A DNA stretch of 64,000 nucleotides from the NCBI GenBank assembly GCA_012064415.1, contig SSNU01000011.1, forward strand, positions 98,627 through 162,626, given 5' to 3'. Below the pieces are notes generated by a model. That model was given only the letters and a program-made list of their open reading frames with translations. It was not told where the DNA came from and did not search any database. Numbering within the stretch: position 1 is the first letter of the stretch; each line of letters opens with the position of its first letter. The translations under genes were made by a program, and so were the position numbers. This DNA is from Gyrodactylus bullatarudis (taxonomy: Eukaryota; Platyhelminthes; Monogenea; Gyrodactylidea; Gyrodactylidae). Shown here piece after piece: positions 53,033 to 62,999 of the stretch.

Positions 53033-53541
53033 CAGTTGTGCCCCAGTTATGGTGTATGAGAAATCGCACACTCCATTTTTCCTATGAAAAATAGTTTTCA
53101 CATCAAGAAACTGAAACGACTTTTGATAGAATTCGTCATTGACTTTTAATTAGACATGAATTAATTAATGAGGCTATTATAGAGAATTTTTGAAACTAAA
53201 TTGACACCCATAATTATAGACTATAATTATAATAATTATTGAACTTTTACCTATTAAAGGTGACACATTGCCTTTTTTATCAACGTTTATTTTCAAGATT
53301 TTTCATGCTCAGTGGACGAATGCAATAGGGGTTAGTGGTACTGATCGAATCAAGATAAAATTCTCTTTAAATTGAGACCAAAAACTAATAAATTGAGAAA
53401 TTTTGGCTAAAAAATTGTGAAATTTCGGCAAAAAATTATCTTTCAAAAAACTTGTTCTACTTTCTATGGTGAGAAAAATCTATTTTTCATAGGAAAATTG
53501 GGGTGTGCGATTTCTCATACACCAAAACTGGGGCACAACTG
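53033..53541. mobile_element. Tc1/mariner-type MITE, 509 bp
   Basis: The ends CAGTTGTGCCCCAGTTATGG and CCAAAACTGGGGCACAACTG face each other, flanked by TA on both sides (53031-53032 and 53542-53543). The arms are about 65 bp. A partial inverted copy is at 56142-56395. Confidence 0.85.
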
Positions 53542-54025
53542 TATATATTTTTCTCTTGATGAGGGGAGGGATCTTATGCCTTCTGTCAATTAAGATAATT
53601 AATAGGGGGAAAAAAGAAGAAATCTAATTAGCAAATAAAGCAGACAATTACAAGGTGTTAGCTGTAGCCAAATAATATGTAAACTAAATATCAATTTTGT
53701 CGTTATTTATTAGAAAAATGGAATTTGTCAACATCAACAGGAGGGATTAACAATATTCCCAGAATATACCCAGAATCCTGTCAATGAAGAAACAAATAAG
53801 AAAAAAACTTTCTTGTTTAAATTTTAATCATTATAATGATAATAATTATTGACACTCTCTCAACTGTATGTGGGATAAATAAAGGATTTTTTTTTCTTTT
53901 CACATGAATCCATTGTATTGGACACGTGAGAATTCAAACAGACAAAGAAAGATTTTTTTTTGTTAGAAAAAAAAGATACAGTCACATAACGAGTCGACTT
54001 AACCTTTTTTCCCTTTCTCGCTCTT

Positions 54026-54033
54026 TATTTATA
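54026..54033 (-). promoter_or_regulatory. outward TATA box in left arm
   Basis: TATAAATA on the minus strand, inside the left arm of the pogo-type element, faces away from the element. CCAAT motifs lie within 50 bp (54047 and 54074). Confidence 0.4.
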
Positions 54034-54643
54034 CCAAACGTGTGAAACCAATAAGAATGCTGCTTTATTGGAGAGCCAATCAGATTCCACACTTTTTTGG
54101 AGAATTGTTTCTTAAAACCGTTACTACCCAGAACAAAAGTGTCCTATAATTCAAAAGGGTAATTCCAGCTCTCTCTAAAACATTAAATATTTTTTCTCTA
54201 ATAATCTTTATAAAAAACGCATTTATCATTTTTTTCAACGCTTATTTATCAATTTATCACCAGTACATAATAAGAAATCGTTGAATATACGAATAAATTC
54301 TTTATTGGAAATCATATATGGAATCATTGCTTTCAGGAAATTGTTTAAAAAATTTTCAGATTAGAAAGTGTCTCTAACGAACTGATCCTTTCTTCTAATT
54401 TAAGGAAGATTTTTAGGTGTTTTATTTTGTTTTTTACCTCAACCATATCTGTAGCAGGATCTTCTTTGGTTATAAATTTTGTATTGTGGAAGCAATCAAC
54501 GATTGTTTCCTGACTAACTTCTTCCCAAGCCTTTTTTGCAATGTAAAGACAATGTAGAAATTCTCTTTTTGACTCTTATCGATTGTCTTTACAAAGCTTG
54601 TCGGGTATTTGAGCTTCAAAGTTCGCCGCTTCAAAATTAAGGG

Positions 54644-54814
54644 CTAAGCATCTCTATCTGTCAAGTTGATCAGTTGAAATGCACTAACTGAAGATTTTTG
54701 ATAAGAAAAAGAAATATAATTTAAAATGAAGCACTGATTTGATTCAGTGATGGAATTTTCAATTTCATGGTGGAACATAATTTTTCGGTCTGTCATAATC
54801 TTTTTGGCAATTTT
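54644..54814 (-). CDS. pogo-type DNA-binding protein, exon 2
   Basis: The acceptor TATCTAAG ends at 54815 and 57 codons follow to TAG (54644-54646). The segment IAKKIMTDRKIMF is in frame with exon 1 after removal of a 37-nt intron. It shows no DDE motifs. Exon usage is inferred from frame and splice sites only. Confidence 0.55.
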   Translation of the reverse strand, partial: KIAKKIMTDRKIMFHHEIENSITESNQCFILNYISFSYQKSSVSAFQLINLTDRDA

Positions 54815-54851
54815 CTTAGATAAATTAATAGATTAGATAATTCATTCTTAC

Positions 54852-55208
54852 ATTTCTGTCAAATAAATTTTCCTCATTTGAAATTTTCCTGATATAGTCG
54901 TCAGAAGCTTTGAATTTTAAAAGATTTAGAGAATGTGCTTCTTCCAAGACGATAGATTTAAGATGAGTTCTATCAACAATAATTCCTTTATGCTGAAATT
55001 CATTCAAAGAGTCGTGAATCTTCTTCCTCAACTTTTGGTATTTGGAACTTTTGTCTGACTCATCATTTATTCGATTCTTGTTTTTGATTACATTTCGTAT
55101 TGTAGGTATCGAACAATTGTATAATTTCGATAAATACCGAAGTGAATGATTTTCATATAGAAAAAGGATTTCATTTTCTTGCTCACAAGTAAGTTTCACC
55201 ATATTCAA
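54852..55208 (-). CDS. pogo-type DNA-binding protein, exon 1 (CENP-B-like)
   Basis: There are 119 codons from ATG at 55208. Residues about 8-40 (LSKLYNCSIPTIRNVIKNK) form a psq/pogo-type helix-turn-helix. Residues about 75-115 (GIIVDRTHLKSIVLEEA then FKASDDYIRKI) fit the second CENP-B/Tc5 helix-turn-helix. The exon ends AAT before donor GTAAGA (phase 0). With exon 2 the product is 175 aa and lacks the catalytic domain, so it could bind element ends but not cut them. It could be a source of a host-like DNA-binding factor, or simply a deletion derivative. Confidence 0.75.
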
Positions 55209-55965
55209 AAAATATGAGCTGAAGCTTTGAAAATAAGAACTTGGGACTCTGGGCTGAAAACTGATTGGCTAAAAGATTAAAATTGAAAAACTGAAATTCT
55301 ATTTTTATTGGATGAAATGATTTAGAATTTCACACGTGCCATTGAAATATGTTATCCATCAATTATTACCAATTAATTATAATTATGAATTAGAAAAAAT
55401 TTCAAAAATTAATAAATCAAAATTATATAGAACTTATAATTATCCTACAGTTTAGAGTATACGCTTTGATTAACAAAAACCAAAAATTGTATAAAAATAA
55501 TCCTCTCAGTGCCTGCTATGTATAAATGTGTCAAAGATATTAATGAGTTGATGTGTTCATGTTCATGCATTTTCGTTCACACTTTCTAGTGGAATAGGAT
55601 TTTTCATTCTCATCATGAGGTAATATAAGAATTTCTATTTTTTGAACCAAATTTAGAATTTTAGTTCAGGATCCTTTAATAATTGATCAATTAAACTCTG
55701 AGGGGGCCGTAAAATTTTCTTGTCTATCTAATGATGGTTTGAATTTTTGAAAATAAATTCAAATAACAAAGTTATTCTATCTTTGTTATTAAGATTATTA
55801 GAGAAAAAATATTTAATGTTTTAGAGAGAGCTGGAATTACCCTTTTGAATTATAGGACACTTTTGTTCTGGGTAGTAACGGTTTTAAGAAACAATTCTCC
55901 AAAAAAGTGTGGAATCTGATTGGCTCTCCAATAAAGCAGCATTCTTATTGGTTTCACACGTTTGG

Positions 55966-55973
55966 TATAAATA
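55966..55973 (+). promoter_or_regulatory. outward TATA box in right arm
   Basis: TATAAATA lies 55 bp inside the right tip of the pogo-type element and points to flanking DNA. CTGATTGG (CCAAT) lies about 50 bp upstream. It mirrors the box in the left arm. Confidence 0.4.
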
Positions 55974-56141
55974 AAGAGCGAGAAAGGGAAGAAAGGTTAA
56001 GTCGACTCGTTATGTGTTTAAATGACTGTAATATCACATTAATTAATTCAACTTCTCAAGGAAAAAGACTGTCTTTCTTTCTCCTTACATATAAAAAATC
56101 AATGATATAGGATAAAAGATTAGAGTAAGTGAAACTATATA

Positions 56142-56395
56142 CTGTTGTGCCCCAGTTTTGGTGTATGAGAGCATAACCCAATTTTCCTATGAAAAAAATA
56201 TATCTATCATCATAGATCTACTTAAAAGTAGTACAAGTTAAAAAAATTCTGGTCGAAATTTCACACTTATTTAGTTTTTAGTCTCAATTTAAAGAGAATT
56301 TTCTCCTGATTCGATCAGTACCATTGAACCCTATTGAATTCGTCCACTGAGCATGAAAAATCTTGAAAATAAACTTTGATGGCAATGTTTTTACA
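56142..56395. repeat. partial copy of the 53033-53541 MITE
   Basis: It starts CTGTTGTGCCCCAGTTTTGG and then continues with sequence matching the complement of 53290-53541, including TCGTCCACTGAGCATG. The opposite end is missing. Confidence 0.65.
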
Positions 56396-56529
56396 AAAAA
56401 CTCGATATTTTTCTCCGGAAAGTCAAAAAAAAAAAAAAATTATTTTTCTAATTCCAAAAAAGTTACGGGAACTTAAAAAATCAATCTGACCAAAATTGGG
56501 CTGTTTATCTAATTTCGAAAATGCACCTT

Positions 56530-56860
56530 TTAAACTTTCGAATCCAAAATTTTTATCAATTTTAAAAATTTGAAGCAGTTAATGCAGATATTCGAGATCA
56601 GCAAAGAGTTCTAATTGGGCCGTTGAGGTAGAAAAGAATCTACTGTTTTTCAAGAAAAATTTAAACTTAATTCGCTTTCGTGTTAAAATAAAAAAAAATT
56701 CATCAATAAATTCAAAATTTTTAATTTCCCACAACAATGACGAATTTCTGCAGTCAAGTTCAATTTCTTTGTCTAATGCTAATCTCGAATATCTGCATCC
56801 AATTGCTTCAAATCTTTGAAACCGATAAAAATTTTGGATTCGAAAGTTGTAAAGGTGGAA
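56530..56860. repeat. imperfect inverted repeat
   Basis: AATCCAAAATTTTTATC and GATATTCGAGAT near 56540-56605 are repeated as complement near 56775-56850. The open frames on both strands here are a consequence of this structure. No known motif is seen. Confidence 0.55.
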
Positions 56861-57061
56861 ACTTGATGCATTTTCGAAATTCGACAAACTTTTCATCATA
56901 TGTTTTTAAACTCCCGCAAAGTCAGGTAGCAAACCAAACACGTCAAACTGGTCGATTACAATTATATTTATAATTGTTCGACATGAGTTGCCTGATTTCC
57001 TCGAAAATATTCTGAGGTTGCTGACTGGAAGTCATGCTAGGATTAAGAACGAACGAAGTTA

Positions 57062-57111
57062 TTATGGTGAATAAAGCTTTATTTTCGTCGGTTCTCTTCA
57101 GACCAAACACC
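57062..57111 (-). ncRNA. hammerhead-like RNA module, copy 6 (cut by gap)
   Basis: On the minus strand the sequence is identical to copy 5 from GGTGTTTGGTCTGAAGAG to ACCATAAT. Its 5' part, with the TATA box, would lie in the gap. Confidence 0.5.
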
Positions 57112-57601
57112 NNNNNNNNNNNNNNNNNNNNNNNNNNNNNNNNNNNNNNNNNNNNNNNNNNNNNNNNNNNNNNNNNNNNNNNNNNNNNNNNNNNNNNNNN
57201 NNNNNNNNNNNNNNNNNNNNNNNNNNNNNNNNNNNNNNNNNNNNNNNNNNNNNNNNNNNNNNNNNNNNNNNNNNNNNNNNNNNNNNNNNNNNNNNNNNNN
57301 NNNNNNNNNNNNNNNNNNNNNNNNNNNNNNNNNNNNNNNNNNNNNNNNNNNNNNNNNNNNNNNNNNNNNNNNNNNNNNNNNNNNNNNNNNNNNNNNNNNN
57401 NNNNNNNNNNNNNNNNNNNNNNNNNNNNNNNNNNNNNNNNNNNNNNNNNNNNNNNNNNNNNNNNNNNNNNNNNNNNNNNNNNNNNNNNNNNNNNNNNNNN
57501 NNNNNNNNNNNNNNNNNNNNNNNNNNNNNNNNNNNNNNNNNNNNNNNNNNNNNNNNNNNNNNNNNNNNNNNNNNNNNNNNNNNNNNNNNNNNNNNNNNNN
57601 N
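57112..57601. other. assembly gap (490 N)
   Basis: There is an unbroken run of N. The open frame that appears to cross it (57034-57621) is an artefact of translating N and is not a gene. Confidence 0.99.
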
Positions 57602-57630
57602 CTAAATTTTCATATATATAAATATAACAA

Positions 57631-57682
57631 GTCGGTGTTTGGTCTGAAGAGAACCGACGAAAATAAAGCTTTATTCACCATA
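57631..57682 (+). ncRNA. hammerhead-like RNA module, copy 5 (best preserved)
   Basis: GTCGGT opens the module. TGGT, then CTGAAGA, eight bases, GAAA, the palindrome AATAAAGCTTTATT, TC and ACCA (57677-57680) follow. TGGT and ACCA pair as stem I, the palindrome forms stem III, and TC is a valid cleavage-site pair. ACCGAC just before GAAA pairs perfectly with GTCGGT at the start, in the place of helix II strands. TATAAATA lies at 57617-57624. Confidence 0.55.
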
Positions 57683-58239
57683 ATAACTTCGTTCGTTCTT
57701 AATCCTAGCATGACTTCCAGTCAGCAACCTCAGAATTATATTTATCTCGGTTACCACTTAAAATTCCCTGAAATTGAGATCTAGATTCTGGAAACAGCAT
57801 AAAGTTTTTTTTTTCATGACCACTAGTTAAATTACACTCTACTTCTCAAAGATTGTCGACACTGGTTAATATCTCAATTAAATTTCACAATTACTAGATA
57901 AGTTTATTTAGTTTTTGCATCTTTAAAGCAAAAATTTTCATTTAAATTTTATGTTTGATTCTTCCGGTTACCTAGGTGAAACAATTGAGTGGATATTTTA
58001 AAAGTCTCTCAAAGTTGTAACTGTTTTTTAAAAATTGTAAACAATTGGCTACTCTTATCTCAATGGAAAAAATATAACAGTTCCATATTAAAATAAAAAC
58101 TAGAAAACTTGTGTAGTGCAATTTAAATAGGATTTAAGTCATTTTCGCAACTTTTTTAGGAAGAAATAATGTGAATTCAAGTTAAAATTATGAAAATAAA
58201 ACATTAAAAACGGTTTTAATCTAAAAAGAATCGGATAAA

Positions 58240-58600
58240 TTCAGACTAATATCTCTTCAATCTACATTCATGAAGTTAATTGATTCTTTTCTATTCCTGA
58301 AAATAAAAAAAACAGGTCCACATCAGAACAATTGACCCAAATCAACATGGTTTTTGCAAAGGGAAATCATGTGAAACCAATCTTCACCAAATTCCTAGCT
58401 ACATTTCCTATCTAAAGAGCAAAAAAAAACAAAAAATAGTTGTTTCCATTGATCATTTGATAAAATACTTTTCAAGAAGATTCTTGAAGCCTGCCACAAC
58501 AGAGGAATTTGCTCAAAACTGCTCAAATATCTTGGATATTCAATTTTGCTTATGGGAATTTCAATACAAATGGGGGTGTATAGAACCCCATATCCAAAGT
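58240..58600 (+). pseudogene. non-LTR reverse transcriptase, N-terminal RT fragment
   Basis: Across several frames the sequence gives RLISLQSTFMKL-like, then QHGFCKGKSCETNL (the Q-HGF-xxxS-xTNL block), then KIVVSIDHLIKYF, which would be catalytic motif A. Stops and shifts are frequent. It is the part of RT that is missing from the fragment at 4597-5562. Confidence 0.6.
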
Positions 58601-58936
58601 GAGGGTTAAAATACGATAAGATCAAACCAATGGGTGATTTTGTTAATTTTAGAAAATTTTGTCCAAGTCTAATGTTTCAAAACTACTTAATTCTTATCGG
58701 ACAAACAACGTTTTTTATTTGAAAATCTTATCACACTTGATTTTATCATATCGATAGGCGATTTGAGTAAATTTGAAAAATTTCAGAGTCTACTATTCAT
58801 ACGATAGATAACGAATTTCTCAGTGTTAGTCGCTAAAAATCTGATACAAAAATTATTTCGCAAGATTGCTCAGGTAGAAAGCGAACAACGTTATGGTCGA
58901 TCTAAAAGTTATTGATTTAGAGTAAATTCTACCTGA

Positions 58937-59206
58937 AAATTCTTTTTTTTTGATAATTTTGAACCAAGTAGATCTTTAAGTAATCTTAATTTTAATGTTC
59001 TTTCAAGTGATGAATTATATTATCAGAGTTATTACTCTAATAATTCTGATTACTATAACAATCACTATAATTCTTATAATCCTTATTCTTTAAGAAATAC
59101 TACACCTTCCTCTCCCCTTTCTTTTTCTACAGATAGACCAATACAAGCCAGAAGACAACATAGTCAGCTAGCAAGCGAACAACGTTATAGTCAATCTTTT
59201 TTTTGA
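58937..59206 (+). CDS. Ser/Tyr/Asn-rich open frame without start
   Basis: There are 89 open codons with no ATG, ending TGA at 59204-59206. Composition is low-complexity (YYQSYYSNNSDYYNNHYNSY), followed by TTPSSPLSFSTDRPIQARRQ and HSQLASEQRYSQSFF. The last 20 residues recur at 17735. It could be the terminal exon of a gene or the tail of a retroelement Gag-like protein. I do not recognise the family. Confidence 0.35.
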   Translation, partial: KFFFFDNFEPSRSLSNLNFNVLSSDELYYQSYYSNNSDYYNNHYNSYNPYSLRNTTPSSPLSFSTDRPIQARRQHSQLASEQRYSQSFF

Positions 59207-60095
59207 ATTATTGGATTATGTTTTAAAAGTATTTTTTTGATATTTTAAAAGGTTGTGCTTAAACTAGTCATATTCATAATTAAAGATAAATTAAAATTTT
59301 GAATGAAAATCTTGGAAAATTTTGAAATGAATATTTAATCAGGAACAAGGAAAGTTGAAGATAATAATTTCAAAAACCACTCCTAGTATGATACATTGGC
59401 AAAAAGTTGTACCAAAATTGCTAAAATTACCTAAAAAGTAGCTCAAGTTTTTGTAAGAGATAAGAAAATTAGATCGATAACAAGTATAGTATGGTTAGTA
59501 TCTATAAAGAATTATTGACTGCCAATAAATGAAATCAAACTAGGCTGGTTTTCTCAATACTGAAAAAATGCAGTACACACGCAAGGTGACCAATGAAATT
59601 CATTTGGCTAACAGATCCATATATGGAAATGGTAAATAAACATTCCTCATTGAAGGTGTATTGATCAATGAATTCATGTTGATGTTAATCAATCAGAGGG
59701 CGAATAATATAATTTTCTGTGTGTTATCGGCTAAAACTTGATCGATTTCCAACAAAAAAGTAGCAAAAAATAGCTTTTTTCCCAAAAACTAGCAAAAGTA
59801 ACAAATTTGGTGCTCTAGTAATCTGTATCTAATGATTGATGAGCATATGATAAATTATTCCTTTGTCTTTTGACTTGTTTGACGGACAAGTACATAAATA
59901 ATAGAAAAGACCTTGTAAAACAAGATAAATAGTATCTTTGATAATTTCCGTAATAACTCTATACTATATAAACTCTTTAGTATAGAGTCTATGCCTGAAG
60001 TATTACTTCAGTGAAGTAATGTTTGGAAAATATTAATCGAGGATATATCTTTATTAACAACATATTTTTATCATATTATTTCATATTCTACACCT

Positions 60096-60542
60096 AGTTA
60101 ATATGAAGATGGGGATTTATGATTTTTACAAAATTTTTTCATGAATTGAATTGATGAATTTGATCAAGATTTTAAAATCATTTTCCATACTTAAAAGTCA
60201 ATGGAATTTGATGTTTCAAGATCCCTGAAAAATGACGAATTTATCAACATTTTTATGGTGATAATTGGTATTTTTGTCTTATTGTGATCCTAAAAATCAA
60301 CTTTTGATCACTCTCTCACATTGAAATTAACAAAAAATTTCAACTCAAAGTTCAAAAAAATGGGAATTTGACGCTACTTAAAGATTATTTATTTTCCTTA
60401 AACATTGTTTTTTTCTCACCGTATTGTAAAAGAGGGCTTCATAATCTAGATTCCGAAAAATCTTGATCAAATTCAATTTCTTGATGAAAAATTGAGAATT
60501 TTGCAAAAATCATAAATTCCCATCTTTCTATTAACTAGCTTT
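60096..60542. repeat. foldback of the GGGAATTTATGATTTTTAC family
   Basis: The left end TATGAAGATGGGGATTTATG and the right end CATAAATTCCCATC face each other. Each is bordered by CTAGTTAA/TTAACTAG, and the inner sequence resembles 38054-38370. Confidence 0.7.
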
Positions 60543-60947
60543 ATAAAATACAGTAGATAAAAATATTGCATCTATAGATTGAAATTCTTTTTAATCGAGG
60601 CACTTTATCAGTCATAAAATTCAATAAATAATGCGTAAAATATTCCTAAAAAATTGTGAGAATTTCGAATAAACATTAGGGATTGATTTTTTCAATTCTG
60701 ATATGTTCAATTTCATTTTCCCTGGGTGAAATATTTTTTATTAAAGTGGCAGTCAAAGTTCCATTTTTAGTAAAAAATCTCTCAAATTTGATATAATTAC
60801 TTTTAAGTAGTCATCGAAGATTTAGAGGCTTTTGGTAAAAACAACGAACCGCAAGACTTATTTTACTTATACTGAATTGAAAATGATTGAGAGAAAAATA
60901 TTTTTGCTTCTATCATGAGAAAAAATGGCCGAAATCAAATTCAACAA

Positions 60948-62200
60948 ATTCTCCATCACGTTAATTTTAATAAAAAATTATTGTTCCTATTGTAACCAGT
61001 TCATAAATAGAGTTCATTCGAATTCGAGCCCATTCAGATTCTGACCCAGGCTGGAAATCGTAAGTTTGCAAAATCTCTAATACACATACATTGCATACTT
61101 ATTTCTTGAGTTGCTCAATGATGGAAGCAGAAAAATGAATTTAAATTTAAAGTAAGGCGCATGACTATATTCAGGGTCCATTTATGTGTCTTCTTATTAC
61201 TGAAGACCTTGTGAATCATTAAATTTCGATATTTTTTAGAATAAAAACGGTACTCGAGTCCATAGTTGTTTACTAATGAATTTGAGAATAAAAAGACATA
61301 AAAATAGGAAAAATTCTCTAGAGATATAAAGACTAAGATAAAGTACTTAATTTTATTAATTTAGTCATAAAAACTTAACACAAAAGATTCCATTTCCATT
61401 GTACATATAAAAGATGGACAACACAATGTAATCCTGTTCTTTGAAACGATGTGTCATCGAATTTCTTGATTTGAAAATGACTTCAATAATGTATACTCAC
61501 TATTAATAATGTTGGTTGATATGAAGTTGGGAATCTATGATTTTTACAGAAATCTCGATTTTTTCATCAAGAATTCGAATTTGTTAAAGATTTTTTGGAA
61601 TCCTACTCATGTTGCTCACTTTTACCATTTGAAGAAAAAAAGTCTGAAAAAATTGTTTTTATGAAAAATATGGTCATTTTTCAAATTCCCATTTGGCGCC
61701 AAAATCCCATTTTTTCGAACTTTGAGCTGAAAAATTTTATTGATTTGAAAGTAGGAGGTTGATCGAAAGAGGTTTTTCAGGATCAAGATTAGACAAGAAA
61801 ATCAATTAAACTGAATCTGATCTTATGCATAATCACATTATCGTTGAAAGTTTTGATTTTTTGATCTTTTTCACTACTTGCAAATCAATGAAATTTCGAT
61901 AATTGAAAATCTCTCGAAAATGGGGTAACTTTCGGTAATTCGGCGGTGCTATTAAGCTTTATTATCTAATCTTGATCAAAATCTGTCAAAATCATAAATT
62001 CCCAACTTCATATCAACCAACATTACTTAGTAGAGATACAGATTTTGCAAATTATCGATTTCTAGCTAGGTTAGAATCTGAATGGGCTCCTCAGGAGAAT
62101 TTGAATGATGTACAATATATATGGCCCAAAATCTATTTATGAACTGGTTACAATAGGAGCAATGATTTTGTATTAAAATTAACGTGATGAAAAATTCACT
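60948..62200. repeat. foldback enclosing a second foldback
   Basis: The outer arms (about 60948-61085 and 62048-62200) share CCATTCAGATTCTGACC-type sequence and are related to 2480-2640. The inner pair (61509-61600 and about 61965-62032) starts GGTTGATATGAAGTTGGGAA and ends with its complement. It lies directly downstream of globin exon 1 in the proposed giant intron. Confidence 0.7.
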
Positions 62201-62486
62201 GAATTTATTTTAACCATTTTCCTCATGATAGTAGCCAAAATTTAACAATAATTTTTACCGACATTTCCTATTTTATATCTAAATTTTTCATTTCTTAAAA
62301 AGGATAAACTAATTACATTACTTTGAAATTGTAATTTTCAAAGTCTTTTCAAACTGAGAATACCAACACAAAGGAAAATAGAGATCAAAGGGGAAATTCG
62401 AATACCCCTCGATAGTATAAAATCGAAACGAGTCTGAAAAAATTCTTTCAAAAGCAATTTTGCAAAATTCATCACTAAATACTCAC

Positions 62487-62851
62487 TCGATAAACATATC
62501 CAAACCTGTTTTTGCAACACTGCGATGGACAACTTTCCATGATGCCTTTAGGCGATAAATCTCATGTTTCCTCAAATTTAACCTATCATCTATTTTGCCA
62601 GTTTCATTCAAATTCTTGTCTAGCTGATAAAAATATTTTGGATCATCATCCTTATTACATGGAACGGTTGGACATTGATTTAAATTGATCAGTTTCTCAA
62701 GGACTTTATCATTCTTGTCTATTAATTCCTCAGGTACATTTGAAATGATTGAATAGAGGTATGCTTTGTCCTCCTGAGATTCCTTCTCTACCCCTTTGCT
62801 TGTTGCATTTTCAAATGAGTTTGATACTTTTTTACTTTTCAGACAGAACAT
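62487..62851 (-). CDS. globin, exon 1 (N-terminal extension plus helices A-B)
   Basis: There are 121 codons plus two bases from ATG at 62851. The first 90 or so residues are a charged extension of no known fold. The end, HEIYRLKASWKVVHRSVAK then TGLDMFI, is a globin A-B helix pair with the conserved Trp and the Gly at B6. The exon stops in phase 2, within the codon after MFI, at donor GA|GTGAGT. That is the universal globin B12.2 intron position. The codon is completed correctly by exon 2 at 12200, giving E-V-F at B12-B14. Read with exons 2 and 3 the protein is 245 aa. Similar N-terminal extensions occur in some nematode and other invertebrate globins. Confidence 0.82.
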
Positions 62852-62939
62852 ATTCCAGTTCTTTCAGTTTTCATGAAATTGAAAATTCCCGTTGAGGAAA
62901 AGGATAATAATAGTTGAGAGAGAATATGAAAATAGAGTA

Positions 62940-62952
62940 ACCTGATTGGTCG
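62940..62952 (-). promoter_or_regulatory. CCAAT box upstream of globin exon 1
   Basis: CGACCAATCAGG on the minus strand lies about 95 bp before the start codon. CCAATCAG is the NF-Y core and recurs at many promoter-like places in the window. A second CCAAT lies near 62980. I see no clear TATA box. Confidence 0.45.
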
Positions 62953-62999
62953 ATTAGAAGAACTCTTATTTTATTGGATGATGTTCATGAATGAATTTC

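Larger units (their letters stand above)
53979..56028 (-). mobile_element. pogo-type element, 2050 bp, TA duplication
   Basis: Both ends begin CAGTCA and are flanked by TA (53977-53978 and 56029-56030). The inverted arms are about 230 bp (ACATAACGAGTCGACTTAACC and its complement near the tips). Inside is a two-exon minus-strand gene for a CENP-B/pogo-like DNA-binding protein without a DDE domain. Each arm carries CCAAT motifs and a TATAAATA pointing outward. Confidence 0.88.
57008..57736. repeat. inverted pair of RNA-like modules around assembly gap
   Basis: The arm 57008-57111 and the arm 57631-57736 are exact inverted copies where both are known, from CTGAGGTTGCTGACTGG to the start of the hammerhead-like module. 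The gap lies between them, and the left arm is cut at its border. The palindrome may have caused the gap. Confidence 0.8.

Noticed and set aside
55907..56110. 67-codon frame over the right arm of the pogo-type element
   Set aside because: It crosses the element border and the TA duplication; no motif.
57034..57621. 195-codon frame across the N run
   Set aside because: It is an artefact of translating N; the ends are parts of the RNA-like module arms.
62338..62532. Reading straight through the globin donor into the next 60 codons
   Set aside because: GTGAGT at the B12.2 position is a far better explanation. The read-through sequence lacks the B14 Phe and C-D region of a globin, and splicing to the nearby acceptor at about 62436 gives an early stop.
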